From the NCBI GenBank assembly GCA_005656395.1, contig SRSI01000079.1, positions 992,001-1,056,000 on the forward strand: a stretch of 64,000 bases of DNA, written 5' to 3'. The notes below the pieces were generated by a model that was not told where the DNA came from, did no database searches, and saw nothing but the letters and a program-made list of their open reading frames with translations. Source of the stretch: Strongyloides papillosus. Lineage: Eukaryota > Nematoda > Chromadorea > Rhabditida > Strongyloididae. Below, one piece after another: positions 24,001-37,049 of the stretch (position 1 is the stretch's first letter; each line of letters begins with the position of its first letter). A program made the position numbers and the translations under genes.

Positions 24001-27000
24001 CTAATGAAAGGATAACAAAGATAGATTTATGTATATTATCCTTGTATTAAAAATATCAGTTATGTATATATATTTTCATTTTTAATCAATCCACAAATTA
24101 GGAAATATTTTCCATAAAGCCTTTAGTATTTTTATATTTTTTCACTACCATTTAAGGGAAAATCCATTCTTGAGAGAGATTAGTTAATTATAAAAAGTAA
24201 CTCTTAACTGTTCACGAAAATCTTTACCTGAAAATTATAGTATATTGATGAAAAGAAGGGGGGAGATTTCGTTTCTAGGCAATATTATAAATTATATATA
24301 TCTATATATTTAAAATATATACTATATATCAATTACTAATGGATTTATTATGAACAATCTATTGATAAGGCTAATATTATAGCACACTTACACAAACTTG
24401 TGTTCAAAATGATAATATACTATAAGGGTATAAATTTTTAACTTTATATCATTTAAAATACATATAAATCTCTCCTATCCATAAATAAAACAATTTTTAA
24501 AGTATGTATTCACCTTTTAATAATAGTTTAAAAGATAAAAAATCTATTATTAAACTTTTTTCAATAAAAATTGTTACACTAAAATTAATCTATTTTTTTA
24601 ATTTATTATCACTATTTGTTTGTTGATAGTATGTATTTTAATGTGATGGAAAAGTGCAAAAATGAGAAAGATATATTATTGAGGAGGATATATCAATCAT
24701 CTAGTTGGGGTTAGATATATCACAAAATGATGTCCCTAATATTATTTATTTTGTTCACAGAGTGAGATGGTCTAAAATATTAAAAATAAGTCAAAAATAT
24801 TATATATTAATATTTTACCACAATTCACCAGTTTATTTATATATTATGATATTTATTAAAATTTTACACCCCAGACATATAGATACATATTTGATGATGA
24901 TGATTTTTGATGACAATGATAGAGGAGGTGGTATAGATCTAGATAATTATTAATATTCTACCAAAAAATAATTAAAATCAAAGATTTTTCAAAACCCATA
25001 CCTTGATATATTATATCATATAGTAAGTTAAGATATAAAAAGTGTAAAAGTTTTAAGGTATCTTTGAGCTAGAAATCAATGACCAAAAGATGGTTTTCTT
25101 GAAAAAGGATACATAAAAAGGCCATTTTTTTTAAAATTTTATGTTTTAATATGTATATATATTTGTATCAACACACCTTAAACAATTTAATGATTAATGG
25201 CAAAACCATTTCTATATGTAATAGATATCTTTTATATATCATTTCTTTAAAAATTAACATTTAAAACTACATCCTTTATGCATATCTTTGAGGAGGAAAA
25301 AAATATTATGTTGGTTAGGAGATATATAGAATAAATTTTTGTTAAACCTTTTTACCATCATCATCATTATATGTAAAGATGGATGATAAAAATGATAATA
25401 ATTTTTGTGACTTTTTGAACAAAAGATGTACCAACTTTTATTTACCATTATATACTGTTATTTATTTTAATTATTGTCTATTATTTATGATAAAAAAAGT
25501 TTTCCCTCTTTCGATTTTATATAAAAGTTTAAATATTAATTTATTTTCCCATATTACGCTTATGTTTTCATTACTTACTTTCATTTTCCTATCACAACTA
25601 TGAATATTTTAAAAGTTCACTTTCTTTACATTGAATGTTAAAAAAATAGCCTGAAGGATGATTGTGTTGTTTTTTTAGTATTAATCCATTTATGAGGTAA
25701 TCATCTTTATAAACTATATTATACTCCAGCAACCATAAAGTACAAAATAACAATTTAACATTATTATATATGGTTGTTATCATATAAGTAAAAGAAAAGG
25801 ATTAAGTTAAAATTAAAATTAATCATATTATCAGAAAAAGTATATATTAATAAAAATATTTCCTTCTTTTCTCATCATTTTTTATCCCATCTCCCAATAT
25901 TTTATTTTTTTTTACCATAAAAGAAGAAAACAATTTAAATTACTTTTGTAGGAGAAGTTTCACTCCCATATATCTATACAGAAATGTATAAGAACTGATA
26001 TAAAAAATGATAATCATTTATTTGTCAATGAAATATATAATTTATAAGAAAATTTTTATAGTTAATTAGGATTACTATGCATTTTATCAACAAATTGGAA
26101 TTTTTTCTAATAATTTCTATATATACAAATATTTTTAAAAAATATGTTAGAATAGTTAAGAGCAATAATTTTACCCTACCTCTGATAACCTTTTGATACA
26201 TATTTTTTATGATAAAAGCAATAAAATATTGATATATAAGAATTATATATAGAAGATATTCTATGGGAGATGTGATAATATTGAGGAGTGAAAAACTTTT
26301 ATCTCTTTTGGTAATAAAAAATGCATTACATTTTAAAATATTATTTTAACATAATCACACTTTTATTATAGAAATTTTTTTGATATATATTTCCTTTTTT
26401 TCTCCTGATGCCATACTTCATGGTGACATCTTTATTTACCATTGTACTATGGGATAAAAAAGTTTGTTTTTATTAATGGATTTAGGGAAAAATTTCTTGC
26501 GTTTCACTTTTACATAATATTTTTTAAGAATGTATTTCTTTATATTTATAATTACCATTCAACCATTATTAAATATCTTCTTCCTAAAAAAATACATTTT
26601 TTCTCCATTATCTATAATAGACACAAATTTAGCATTTATTTTTCACTCTATATGTGTAATGTTTAGTTTTAGTGAATGAAAATTAACTCATCTATTAATT
26701 ATGTTTGATATTATAAGAAAAATGAGAACTCAAGTGTGTTCTTTATTTATCTTTTGGAGAATAAATTTTTATAGAAGAATGAGCCTAGTAAATTATTTTT
26801 ACCCTTAAGAACGTGATTATGACATAAGACTTCTTCTTTTTCATGTGAATTAATAATTATAATTAATAACATGAATATGAGAATGAGAACTTCTACTCTC
26901 ATTTTTTGTCATTTTACTTCCCTTTTTAATGTTCTTTTTTAATTATCTTATTTTATTACGAATTTGGAGTTATAAAATACGTCAAATTAGCTTGTTATTT

Positions 27001-30000
27001 TAGCATTTGACTGTGAAAGTTTTTTGACTACTTAATTATCCTCAAATGGAGATATATTAAAGTGGTAGTTAAGTTTTTTACTTTTTAACATATCTAACCA
27101 GGAACTTGATCATATAATAATTTTTTTTACCCATAATCAAATGATGGATAGATAAAATGTTTCATTAACTGAAAGATGCAGTAGATGGCAGTTGGTATTT
27201 GCGTGCTAACTTCTAATCATCAACAATACTTTTTTCTCCATATAATACATATAAATATATTTATATATGTAGAGGACAAAAATTCTCCTTGTTATTTCTT
27301 CTCGATTATTGCTGATATAGTGTGTGACTTCCCCACTAAATTGGTAATCTTCATTCTTTAGAATAATTAATAAATTTTTCCTTCTATTTTCTTCTTATAC
27401 TAATATTTTTATATATACAATTTTTAAAGATATTTAGTATCATATACATGATTAGATTCTCCCCTACAAATGCCTTGGTGATATATACAAAAAAGAAATC
27501 ATAATAGGGTTTTTTATCTCTCTCCATCTTCTATCTTTATTGTATTTGTAGAGAAAATATGTATTTCATATATTTCTGTTATTATTATTTTTTTGTTAGT
27601 GTTATTTAGTATGTAATTTTAAATGTAATTATTTAAAAGGAAAAGAATTTTATTTAGAATAGTGTATTTATAATTTTTAGGGAGATTTAGGAGAAAAAAG
27701 AAGAAGAAGAGGAGTAGAAGAACACACACCTCGGACTTTTATTGTTTTAAGATAAGAGAGCATGATTCTTTGTTTGGAGATGAGTGTTGATTTTTTGTTT
27801 TTATTCCCCTCCTAAATACATAAAGGGTTGGATTAAGGGTTTTTATTATTCTTGAGAATAATAGTTACTATGATAAAATTAACAAGATAAAAAACAAAAA
27901 GAATATACTATTTTTAGAAGGCTACTTTTTAGATAAAATTTTAAGTACGACTTTATGTATATATAATATTCTTTTTGATAAGGGTTTAAATTTTCCCCTG
28001 ACCACATAAAGATATATTCGTGACTGCTATTATTAATCACCTTAACTACAAGGGGTCTATCTCTCTTCATATAAAAAAGAGGAAGCACATATAAGGTTTT
28101 AGAGAAGTGATGATTGTATGATAAATTGAGGAGAATAATATAGTAGTGACTTTTTTAATATCTAACTGATTAGGCAAAGTAAAATATGTATGATATATAT
28201 TCAACATCTACACCATTGATAGTGGTTTAAAAAATTTATCATACCTCCAATAAAAACTCTTTCCTCCTCTAGGTAACACATACTATATATGTTTTAAAAA
28301 ATAGATGATAAAGTTGTAGTTCTTAAGAAGGTAAAAATATTTATATGTATACGTTTTCCTACATCTGTTAAAGAAACTTTTAACTTTAAAATATTATTTT
28401 AAGTAAAAATTTTTAACATTATTTAATATTTATAAATTTTTTTCCCTCCCCAGAAAAGCTTAATAAATTTTTATTTAGTCATTAAAAATGACAAATGCTG
28501 GTAATATTTGAGTTTTCAGAATATCAAAAGTAGTTTAAAAAATAGATACTTTAAAAATGATTTATATTGTCATTAGCATCAATTTTTTCTCTCAAAAATA
28601 ATACAAACCAACTCGGCACCATTTATATACATATATATTTATATATGGATATATATTTATAATTTATTAAAAAAAATATACATTCAACCTTTTATTATTT
28701 TTTTTGCTTTAGTTCTAAATTTTTATTTGAAGTAGGTTGACGTTAATGTGGCTTTTATATTTAAAAAATTATAATTAAATGGTATAGTTTAATGGTGAAA
28801 ATATAATTTTACCTTGTATGATGTTTTTGATGGTAAAAAATGAAATATTAGATGTAGGATATTGTTTTTTTATTGGACGAAGTAATTTTTATTTTGCTTT
28901 ATTTGATTTTAGTATTTTTTTGTATTATTGCTACTAGATATGAGAGATATAATTTTTGGTACAGATAATAAGGGAAAGTTGGGATTTTTGGAGAATTAAA
29001 AAGTATAGGTATGGAGAAATACAAATTTATTACTTTTAGGGGTAATTATATGTATATGTTAAATATTTCTGTCTTAAAGGTAAAATATTGTCATATAGTT
29101 ATTAAAATGTAATATTTTATCCTTATTAGACCTTTTGATATAAGAGATTTCCAGGGGGAGGCTAACAATTTCCAAGAAAACTCCTATAATTCAATTTAAC
29201 TCTCCTTTCTCAAAAAGGTTATTTCAAGAAACGAAATGTATCTAAAAATATCTACAAAATAATATTTATTTTTTATTATAAAAAAAGAAAGGTGTAACTT
29301 TCTTTGATAATATCTTTATATCCACACAAAAGTATTATGTTACATTATTTTTTGAGGGCAAATATATATAATATTAATCGTAATTAATAATATCACTATA
29401 GGGAAAAATAAAATTTCATTTTATTATCTTTTTTTAGCTTCCTCCTAACGGTAATAATAAAATTATACGATATAAAAGTAGGTAGTACAAAAAAAATATT
29501 TTAAAAAATTGATGTCATTTTCATGGGAGATCATGTTGTGTTTTATTATATCAATATATGTATATGTTTATAGAGAATGCTATTTTTAAAAATAAATGGA
29601 AATGTACTTGTGTAATCTAAAGTAATCTCTTATATGTGTATTTATTATTTATAGTATAGTTCTTAGGGTAAAAATTTTGTTCATTGTTTCTTGAAATGAG
29701 ATGCAGTAACGTTTCGGACAATAAAAAAGGCTATCTTTACCCTTTTAAATGTTGTTTTCCTTGATGAAATTTGTAGATACACTTTTATTTAGATGATAAC
29801 AATATCCTACAATATTTATTTAATTTTATTAGAGTTTTTTTTATATTTTTTTAGGATATCTAAATATAATCAAGAAAACAATATTTCTTTTTTATTACAT
29901 ATAGATAGGGGGATTTTTTTAAGGAATAGGACAAGGAAGAGAGAAAGGAAAAAATATACATCTAAAAGAAGATTCTTAAAGCTAATTATTTTTTAATTTT

Positions 30001-30894
30001 ATATGTATTTAAAATTATTTTTGGGTAATTACTTTTATATACTATATAACATTCATTAATTATATGTTAAAAAAGTAGTTGAAAGTCTTTTTTTTTAAAT
30101 TTGTTTATTCATTTAAGTAGTGTCATGTCAAAAAAAAGATAAAAAAAATCTTGTAAAAAGTTTTAAGAATAGTTTTTTAATGCTTAAAAATATTATTTCT
30201 ACTATCTATTATAATATTAAATTCTGAGTACAAATTTAAAAAATGATAAAAAGAATTAAATTTTACTCTTTTTTTGTTGGAATTGTTATAAAAAATATTT
30301 TGTGGATGCGTATTAATAATACTCGTTTTAAATGTATATCAACGATAATGAAAAAAATAAATTAAAAAGTATTTTTATTTATTTTGATAAAACATTTTAT
30401 AATTTTTATAGTGTTACAATATATTATAAGGATATTCAAACTGAATGGTGTGAAAAAGTTTTCTATATATTATTATTTTTTGTTATTTATTACTTTCTAT
30501 GAAAAAATAAGATAAAAGAAATATTATTATTATTATATATAACTTTGTAGAAGTCTCTCTGTAATACAGAGAGAGTTTCTTAAGATATATATATTCATAT
30601 CTAGTGTACCAGGAGGAAAAAAAAACTATCTAACTATATAATATTTTATATATATTTTAAATATATATTATTTATTATATATTTATATATTCTATAGAAA
30701 AAAAGGAAATTATTAAAGAGTACATTTTATAAGAAAAGTTTGTCTCCCTCTACATCTATCTTTTTTCTACATATTTTGATTTAATATTTTATTGAACAAG
30801 TTAATATAAAAAAAATAGGTGATTGAGAAAAAAATCAGCCAAAGTTTGTTATTTTTTCAAATAAAACATTATCAAAATATAGATCTCTTAAAAA
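21063..30894. other. Long gene-free AT-rich region upstream of the EAG channel gene
   Basis: Nearly 10 kb without a credible gene on either strand; open stretches do not exceed ~80 codons and look random. It is bounded by ALG3 (start side) and the EAG gene (start side), so it holds both promoters. A GC-richer island with a small open frame after a splice-acceptor-like TTTCAACAG is at 23023-23122, and a 10-bp perfect inverted repeat at 30554-30574. A region this long ahead of a neuronal channel gene could contain enhancers or far 5' exons; that is inference. Confidence 0.5.
30554..30574. repeat. Perfect 10-bp inverted repeat, 1-nt centre
   Basis: TCTCTCTGTA at 30554-30563, A, then TACAGAGAGA at 30565-30574. 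It lies 320 bp upstream of the EAG start codon. Could be a dimeric protein-binding site; no known factor is assigned. Confidence 0.6.
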
Positions 30895-33800
30895 ATGGTG
30901 ACTGCAAAGAGAGGATTAGTAGCTCCACAGAATACTTTTTTAGAAAACGTCATAAGGCGTTGTAATAATGCTGGTAAGTTATAAATTAAATTTTTATATG
31001 CACTCTTTTATTACATCTCCATGATCAAACTACATTTTTAGTATTTTCAAAGGCAAAGATTACTTATTTATAACTTTTTTATGACTTTAATATATTATAG
31101 ATAGTACATTCATTCTTGCAAATGCCCAAATAGTTGATTATCCAATAGTTTATTGCAACGATGGATTCTCAAAAATGATTGGATATCCCAGAGCAGAGAT
31201 AATGCAAAAACCTTGTTCGTAAGTTTTCATCATCCTTTCCCCTAAATGTTTCCCTAAAAATTATTTTTATCTATTGTTGAATTAAAAATATTGTTTACCA
31301 AAAGAGGAAATAATTTAATAATCTTTAGAAGTATTTGGTAAATAATAATATATATATAAAATTATCCGAAGAACATAGTATTAGGTCTTCTTATGATAAT
31401 TTTATATATTTTGTGGCCTTTTTATATGGTGGAAAATTTAATTTAATTTTTGTTTTGTAGTTTATCATTTATGTACGGTGACCAGACAGAGGAGAGTGCT
31501 ATACAGAAGGTTCAGAAGGCTCTTAGTAATACTAAGACAGAACAAACTGAAATTGAACTTGTTAAAAAAAATAGTAAGATCTAAGGATTTTTAAACTTAT
31601 TTTTGAGTTAATTTTAGAGTCACGAATATGGCTAATAATTCACATAGCACCAATAAAAGATGATCGTGATCAGGTCGTATTATATTTATGTCAATTCAAA
31701 GATATAACCCCCCTAAAGCAACCACTAGGAGATGAAAACAACAAAGGCCTTAGTAGAATCCTTCAAATAGCAAGGATAGCAAAATCAAAACAACAATTCA
31801 ACCAAATAGATACAAAAGATTTACAAAGATCTCATAAATCAATAGCATCAGTATCATCCAACTTTAATCAGGTAATGAATCTTGGCGGTGATATGCTACC
31901 ACAATACAGACAGGAAACCCCCAAAACATCACCACATATCATTTTACATTACTCAACATTCAAAACAGTATGGGATTGGAGTATTCTAGGTTTAACTTTT
32001 TATACAGCATTCATGGTGCCATATAATATTGCTTTCAAGACAAGAGACTATCTTAAGGGTCCTCCGAAGACGATTGATCACGTTGCCATGATGGATAGTA
32101 TTGTTGATGTGATATTTTTTGCTGATATTTTACTTAATTTTCATACCACTTTCGTTGGTCCCGGTGGTGAGGTTGTCATTGATCCATCGATAATAAGGAG
32201 AAATTATTTTAAATCATGGTTTATCATTGATTTACTATCATGCCTACCTTATGATATATTTTATATGTTTAAGCATGATGATGAGAGAATTGGATCATTA
32301 TTTAGTGCATTAAAAGTCGTCAGGCTCCTTAGATTAGGAAGAGTTGCCAGGAAATTAGATAATTATTTAGAGTACGGTGCAGCAACATTGTTATTATTAC
32401 TTTGTGCTTATGTTTTAGTTGGGCATTGGATGGCATGTATATGGTATTCCATAGGTGAGTATGAAGTTAAGCAAAGAATGATGGACGGAGCATATCCAGA
32501 TAATTGGTTAGTTAAGTTAGGGAATGATCTTAAACAACCATTTATCTTCAATATTACGAGGACGGATTACCCGGATCGTGTACAGATATTTGGAGGACCA
32601 GAAAGAACAACAACATACTTATCAGCTTTATATTTTACTATGAGTTGTATGTCAACAGTTGGATTTGGTAATATTGCCTCAAACACTGCCAATGAAAAAT
32701 TGTTTAGTATTATAATGATGATAATTTCGGCACTCCTCTATGCAGCTATCTTTGGCCACATGACAACCATCATCCAACAAATGACTGCTTCGAGAGTTAG
32801 ATACCATGAGATGATAAGTAATGTTAGAGAATTTATTAAACTTCAAGAGATACCAAAAGAAGTAAGTTATTTTTCCATTTCTTTACTTTGATACATGAAA
32901 AATATCTATTATCCCTTGTCCTATTATGATATCATTGTAAATATTATTCTAAATTTCTGTGTAGGTGGTTATAAATAATGATAGATGATATATTTGTTTC
33001 ATTTCAGTAGAAATATTTTATAAACATATATATCATTTACTTTTAGCTTCTAATCTTTAAAAAAGTCACAATATTTTTTTTCATATTAACTGCAAGGTGC
33101 TTACATAGAATAAGAGATATAATTTTTACTTGATGATAAGACATTTAAATTAATAGACATACTTTCACTTCCTCAATTAAAATGATTAAATATTTAATAT
33201 TATTAAAAGCTACCGACATTATGTAATTTTTAAATTATTTTTTTAAATAATTTATTTTAATAACATTAAACTTTATTTTTAACAGTTATCAGAGAGAGTA
33301 ATTGATTACGTAACATCAACATATGCGATGACAAAAGGAATAGATATATCAAAAATACTTGGTTACTGTCCAAAAGATATGAAGGCTGATATATGTGTTC
33401 ATTTAAATAGGAAAGTTTTCAATGAACACGCCTGTTTTCGCCTTGCCTCAGATGGGTGTTTAAGGAGTTTCGCTGTTTACCTTGAAACTAACCATGCTGC
33501 ACCAGGTGATTTGTTATATCATACAGGTGAATCAGTTGATGCATTGTGGTTTGTTGTACAGGGATCCTTAGAAGTTATACAGGATGATGAGGTTGTGGCC
33601 ATCCTTGGGAAAGGTGATGTTTTTGGTGATGAATTTTGGAAGTCATCACATGTTGGACAATCTGCAGCTAATGTTAGGGCCCTAACTTATACAGATTTAC
33701 ATATGATTAAAAAAGAATCACTAATGGAAGTTTTAAATTTTTACAAATCATTTGCTAACTCATTTGCCAGAAACCTTGTTTTAACATATAATTTAACCCA

Positions 33801-34865
33801 CCGCCTCAGATTCAGGAAGATGGTTGATGTCCAAAGGGAAAGAGAACTAGATGAAAGGAGGAAGCACGAAAAACTAACATTTCCCGAAGATCATCCTGTC
33901 AGAAAACTACTCCAAAGAATGAGAGAAAAACACGCATCAAAAGTCCTACCGATGAACACAGAACCAACCGGTAATAAACGAGATCTAGAAAGGGGTATTC
34001 ACAAACACAAAGACATCATAAGCAGAGGTAGCAGCCTGAAGTCAATATCAATCTCCCCGGATGATGTTGGATTAGGAGGTGGTGGTACAGAGACAAGTAA
34101 CGACTTCATGTCTCGTGCTCCCTCATTAGGAGCAATAAGAAAAAGGAGTCCTCTAATGAAAGGTAAGACATTCGATGATGGGTCTACAGAATTTAGGCCA
34201 CTTCATCCAATGACAAGATTTAAACACCAATCCTCATCTCCTAATGTTTCAGCCCAGACACTATCTCATCCCTTTGACTCTGTGGTATGTTAATTATTTT
34301 TAATTATTTTTTAGATAATAATCTATTTAAGGAAGCGATATATAGTATAAAGAATGATGTCCAAAGGATAGATGATCAATTAGGAGATCAAAAAACGAAT
34401 ATGGATAAAATTCAACAACAACTAAATGGTATAGAAAAAATGTTGAAACAATTGACATTAACAAGGAATGGTATTGGGACACCATCGACATATGCAATGG
34501 GATCATGCTCAGGATTAGCGGGGGGTGATACCAGTCCATATCACGATAGATCACCAAATAATTGGGCTTTCTTTCCAAGTGATGGTAGTGGTCTTCAAAT
34601 AATGGGAGGGACCCAACAACAAGTAACAATATCACCACAAATACCACCATTACGTGATTTACAGGGAACCGCAGATGCAGGTAATGCCCCACCTGGTGGT
34701 CTCCACTCATTTGGTGAGGAGGAAGAAATACCACCAAATGTTGTTCCACCATTAATTTATATAGATCAACCAACTCCAAGTACAACATCAACGAGAAATT
34801 TAACGACAGCTCCACCATTGAATCGTGATGGTGCCGGTGATAATGATTTAATGAGGAGACGTTAA
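30895..34865 (+). CDS. egl-2: EAG-type voltage-gated potassium channel (EGL-2 orthologue)
   Basis: Exons 30895-30973, 31101-31218, 31461-31573, 31618-32861, 33286-34284 and ~34315-34865; about 1030 residues. The N-terminus has the EAG signature [18 protein letters not shown] and a PAS domain ([29 protein letters not shown]). EAG, not ERG, is indicated by ANAQIVD-PIVYCN. Transmembrane part: S4 [14 protein letters not shown] (~330-346) and selectivity filter STVGFGN (~450), then a cyclic-nucleotide-binding homology domain (~575-680; [21 protein letters not shown]) and a C-terminal coiled coil ([20 protein letters not shown]). It conducts K+ in neurons and muscle. The last intron would be only 30 nt and its phases disagree by one base (see findings). 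Confidence 0.93.
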
Positions 34866-35048
34866 ATATAAATAAAAATATTATTTGTTTTCATTTTTTT
34901 ATACATAACACTTTTTTTTGTTTAAATAATTAATTATATTATATAAGTAAATATTCTATTATTATATATTATTAAACGCCAAAATAAATAAAAAAATATT
35001 ATTAATCTTTTATTTTTTTTATGGATTAGGTGATAATTAATGTTTAAT

Positions 35049-36323
35049 TTATTGGTTAATGATTTCTGTTTTAAGTTTATCGTATATTGCTTTCCTGGCC
35101 TCGAGAACCTCCCTGCTTGTTGAGGTGTTTTTCATATTTCCAGCCATAGCTCTCTTGGCAGCTGAAGCCGTCTTTGGTCTGTCTGGGGACTCTTTTTCTA
35201 TTTTTTTCAGCTTCTCCTCTCTTTCCTTCTTCTTTTTTTGTATCAGTTTATCACGTTGTTCTTTTAGGTATTCTTCTCGTTCTTTGATCTTGGCTTCGTC
35301 AACTCCATTTGGGGTTTTTAATAAGTTCCTGAACATATACCTGTCATCACCTGGTTTTAAATCTATTTTAGGTTCACAATCAATTGGAGATGTTTTTGGG
35401 GTGGCTGGAGTTTTTGCCTCCCCAACTTCTTTTCTCCTCTTCTCGGAACCGGCCCTTTTAGGGGTTACAGAGTTACTTCTAGACTTGACTTTTCCATTTC
35501 CCTCTTTATTATTGTTTTTCTTTTCTTGGATACTTAGTGTTTTAACTATTTCCTGGTCCTCGATCTTGAAATTATTCTCATTTTCAACAGCTTTATATTG
35601 GTTCTCCAAACTTGCTTTGATAGCAGCTTCTATTTGTTTCTCAAATTCAGTCCTCAATTCTTGTTCCTTCTCAAATTCTTCACGACTTTTTCTAGAAAGA
35701 GATAAACTTCAGTGAAAATGTCAACTTACTGCATAATGGAGATTAAAATGTATCTTTCCGTCTCTGAGGTGTTGGTGAAAATATTTTTAACTTCATTCTC
35801 AAAATCTTCATCAAGTTTAAGGATTGCAGGTAAAGAACCTGCCATTATTTCAAGAATATGAATAGTCTGTAATTTTATTTCTAAATTCTTTCTTTTCATC
35901 ATTGAAACGAAAACATCAAAATCCTGAGCTGCAATGACGGGTTCAAGAGAGATTTCCTCCTCCAAAGCTATTGGAACTGTCTTGTTGATGGCATCAAGTG
36001 ATGAGACAAGTTCTCTTAATGATATATTGAGATCATCACAGAATGCTTCTATCAAAACATCAACCATAGTTATGTATTCCTTGTGAATTTGTATTAATGT
36101 ATTCTCCTCAACATTTCTATTATCAAATACTAGAAAAGAACAATAAAAAAGATTAAAAAATAAGGAACAACAACATACATATACTTTGTTGTTCAATAAA
36201 AGTATCAATAGGAATCTTCCAATAACTACTATTCAAGAACAGCAAAAATTTACATACAATCTCCCTCGAAACAGTTATACTTTTCGCCTTTTCGGCTTCT
36301 TTCTCCTTTGCACGGTTAAACAT
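35049..36323 (-). CDS. cfap-36: CFAP36 (CCDC104) cilia/flagella-associated protein with BART-like domain
   Basis: Exon 1 36185-36323, intron 36130-36184, exon 2 35730-36129, intron 35692-35729 (38 nt), exon 3 35049-35691; 393 residues. Residues 1-~130 match the ARL3-binding BART-like domain of CFAP36: FLNSSYWKIPIDTFIEQQ, IHKEYI, PVIAAQDFDVFVSMMKRKNL. The middle and end are charged coiled coil, with EEYLKEQRDKLIQKKKKERE and the terminal IYDKLKTEIINQ that match the vertebrate C-terminus. A Ser/Thr/Pro/Lys-rich linker separates them. It is expected in ciliated sensory neurons as an ARL3 effector or partner; that role is from family knowledge. Confidence 0.88.
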
Positions 36324-37049
36324 TCTTAAAAAACAACAATTATATAATTAAAAATTCATTAGAAATAATAAATTATTATTAAATGTGCCTTGATGGCAAA
36401 CTTTATGGGGATGGAATGTATAAACTTTTAAGAGTATGACATTCCATAAATTTTAGTATAGGTAAATAATAAAAATAACAAGTCACTCATAATATTTTAT
36501 ACAACATCAATGAGAGGTATTTTGACAAATTTTACCATAGCAACAAGAAAAAGCCATGAATTATTCAATGTTATTTATTTTGGGCTATAATTAAAAATAC
36601 TTTTTTAGGGGAAGCACGTAATTACGGAAACTTTTAGAAAGAAATGTTGTTTTTGAATATTTTTCAATATTCTACTAAGAGAAACTTTAGAATGTATTTA
36701 AATGATGAAGAATACGATGTAATATGACACGTATACTGTAATAATTATGATATGCATTTCCTATAATTAATAATTATGAAGTATTAAAAATTATTATCAT
36801 CATACATTATACTTTTCATATGACTTAGTAAAAGATATAACATCTATTAATATTGTATTACTTTATCAGGTAGGTAGTATAATTATTAAAAGTTATGTAG
36901 ATAAAAGTTTATGAATTGCATAAAAATGAATCTATCTCTGCCAATTATCGTCCTTACGGATAGTATCTTGAATTTAAGCATTAAAATCTTACAATTGTAC
37001 AAAATATGAAATAGTATAAATATATAATTAATTATTTTAAGTGTCTTTC
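36324..37049. other. Intergenic region
   Basis: Between the start of CFAP36 and the 3' end of the Hrs-like gene. AT-rich, no gene recognised; presumably the CFAP36 promoter. Confidence 0.55.

Noticed and set aside
22780..30000. Several 60-80 codon frames (for example 22780-22995, 29793-29996)
   Set aside because: Extreme Ile/Lys/Phe/Tyr/Asn composition, no splice or start context, no domain; expected by chance at this AT content.
34327..34818. 163-codon minus-strand frame opposite the EAG C-terminus
   Set aside because: Antisense shadow of repetitive Gln/Pro/Thr codons; no promoter or family evidence.
35059..35715. 218-codon plus-strand frame opposite CFAP36
   Set aside because: Mirror of the Lys/Glu-rich coiled coil, giving artificial Leu/Phe/Ser runs; CFAP36 homology is on the minus strand.
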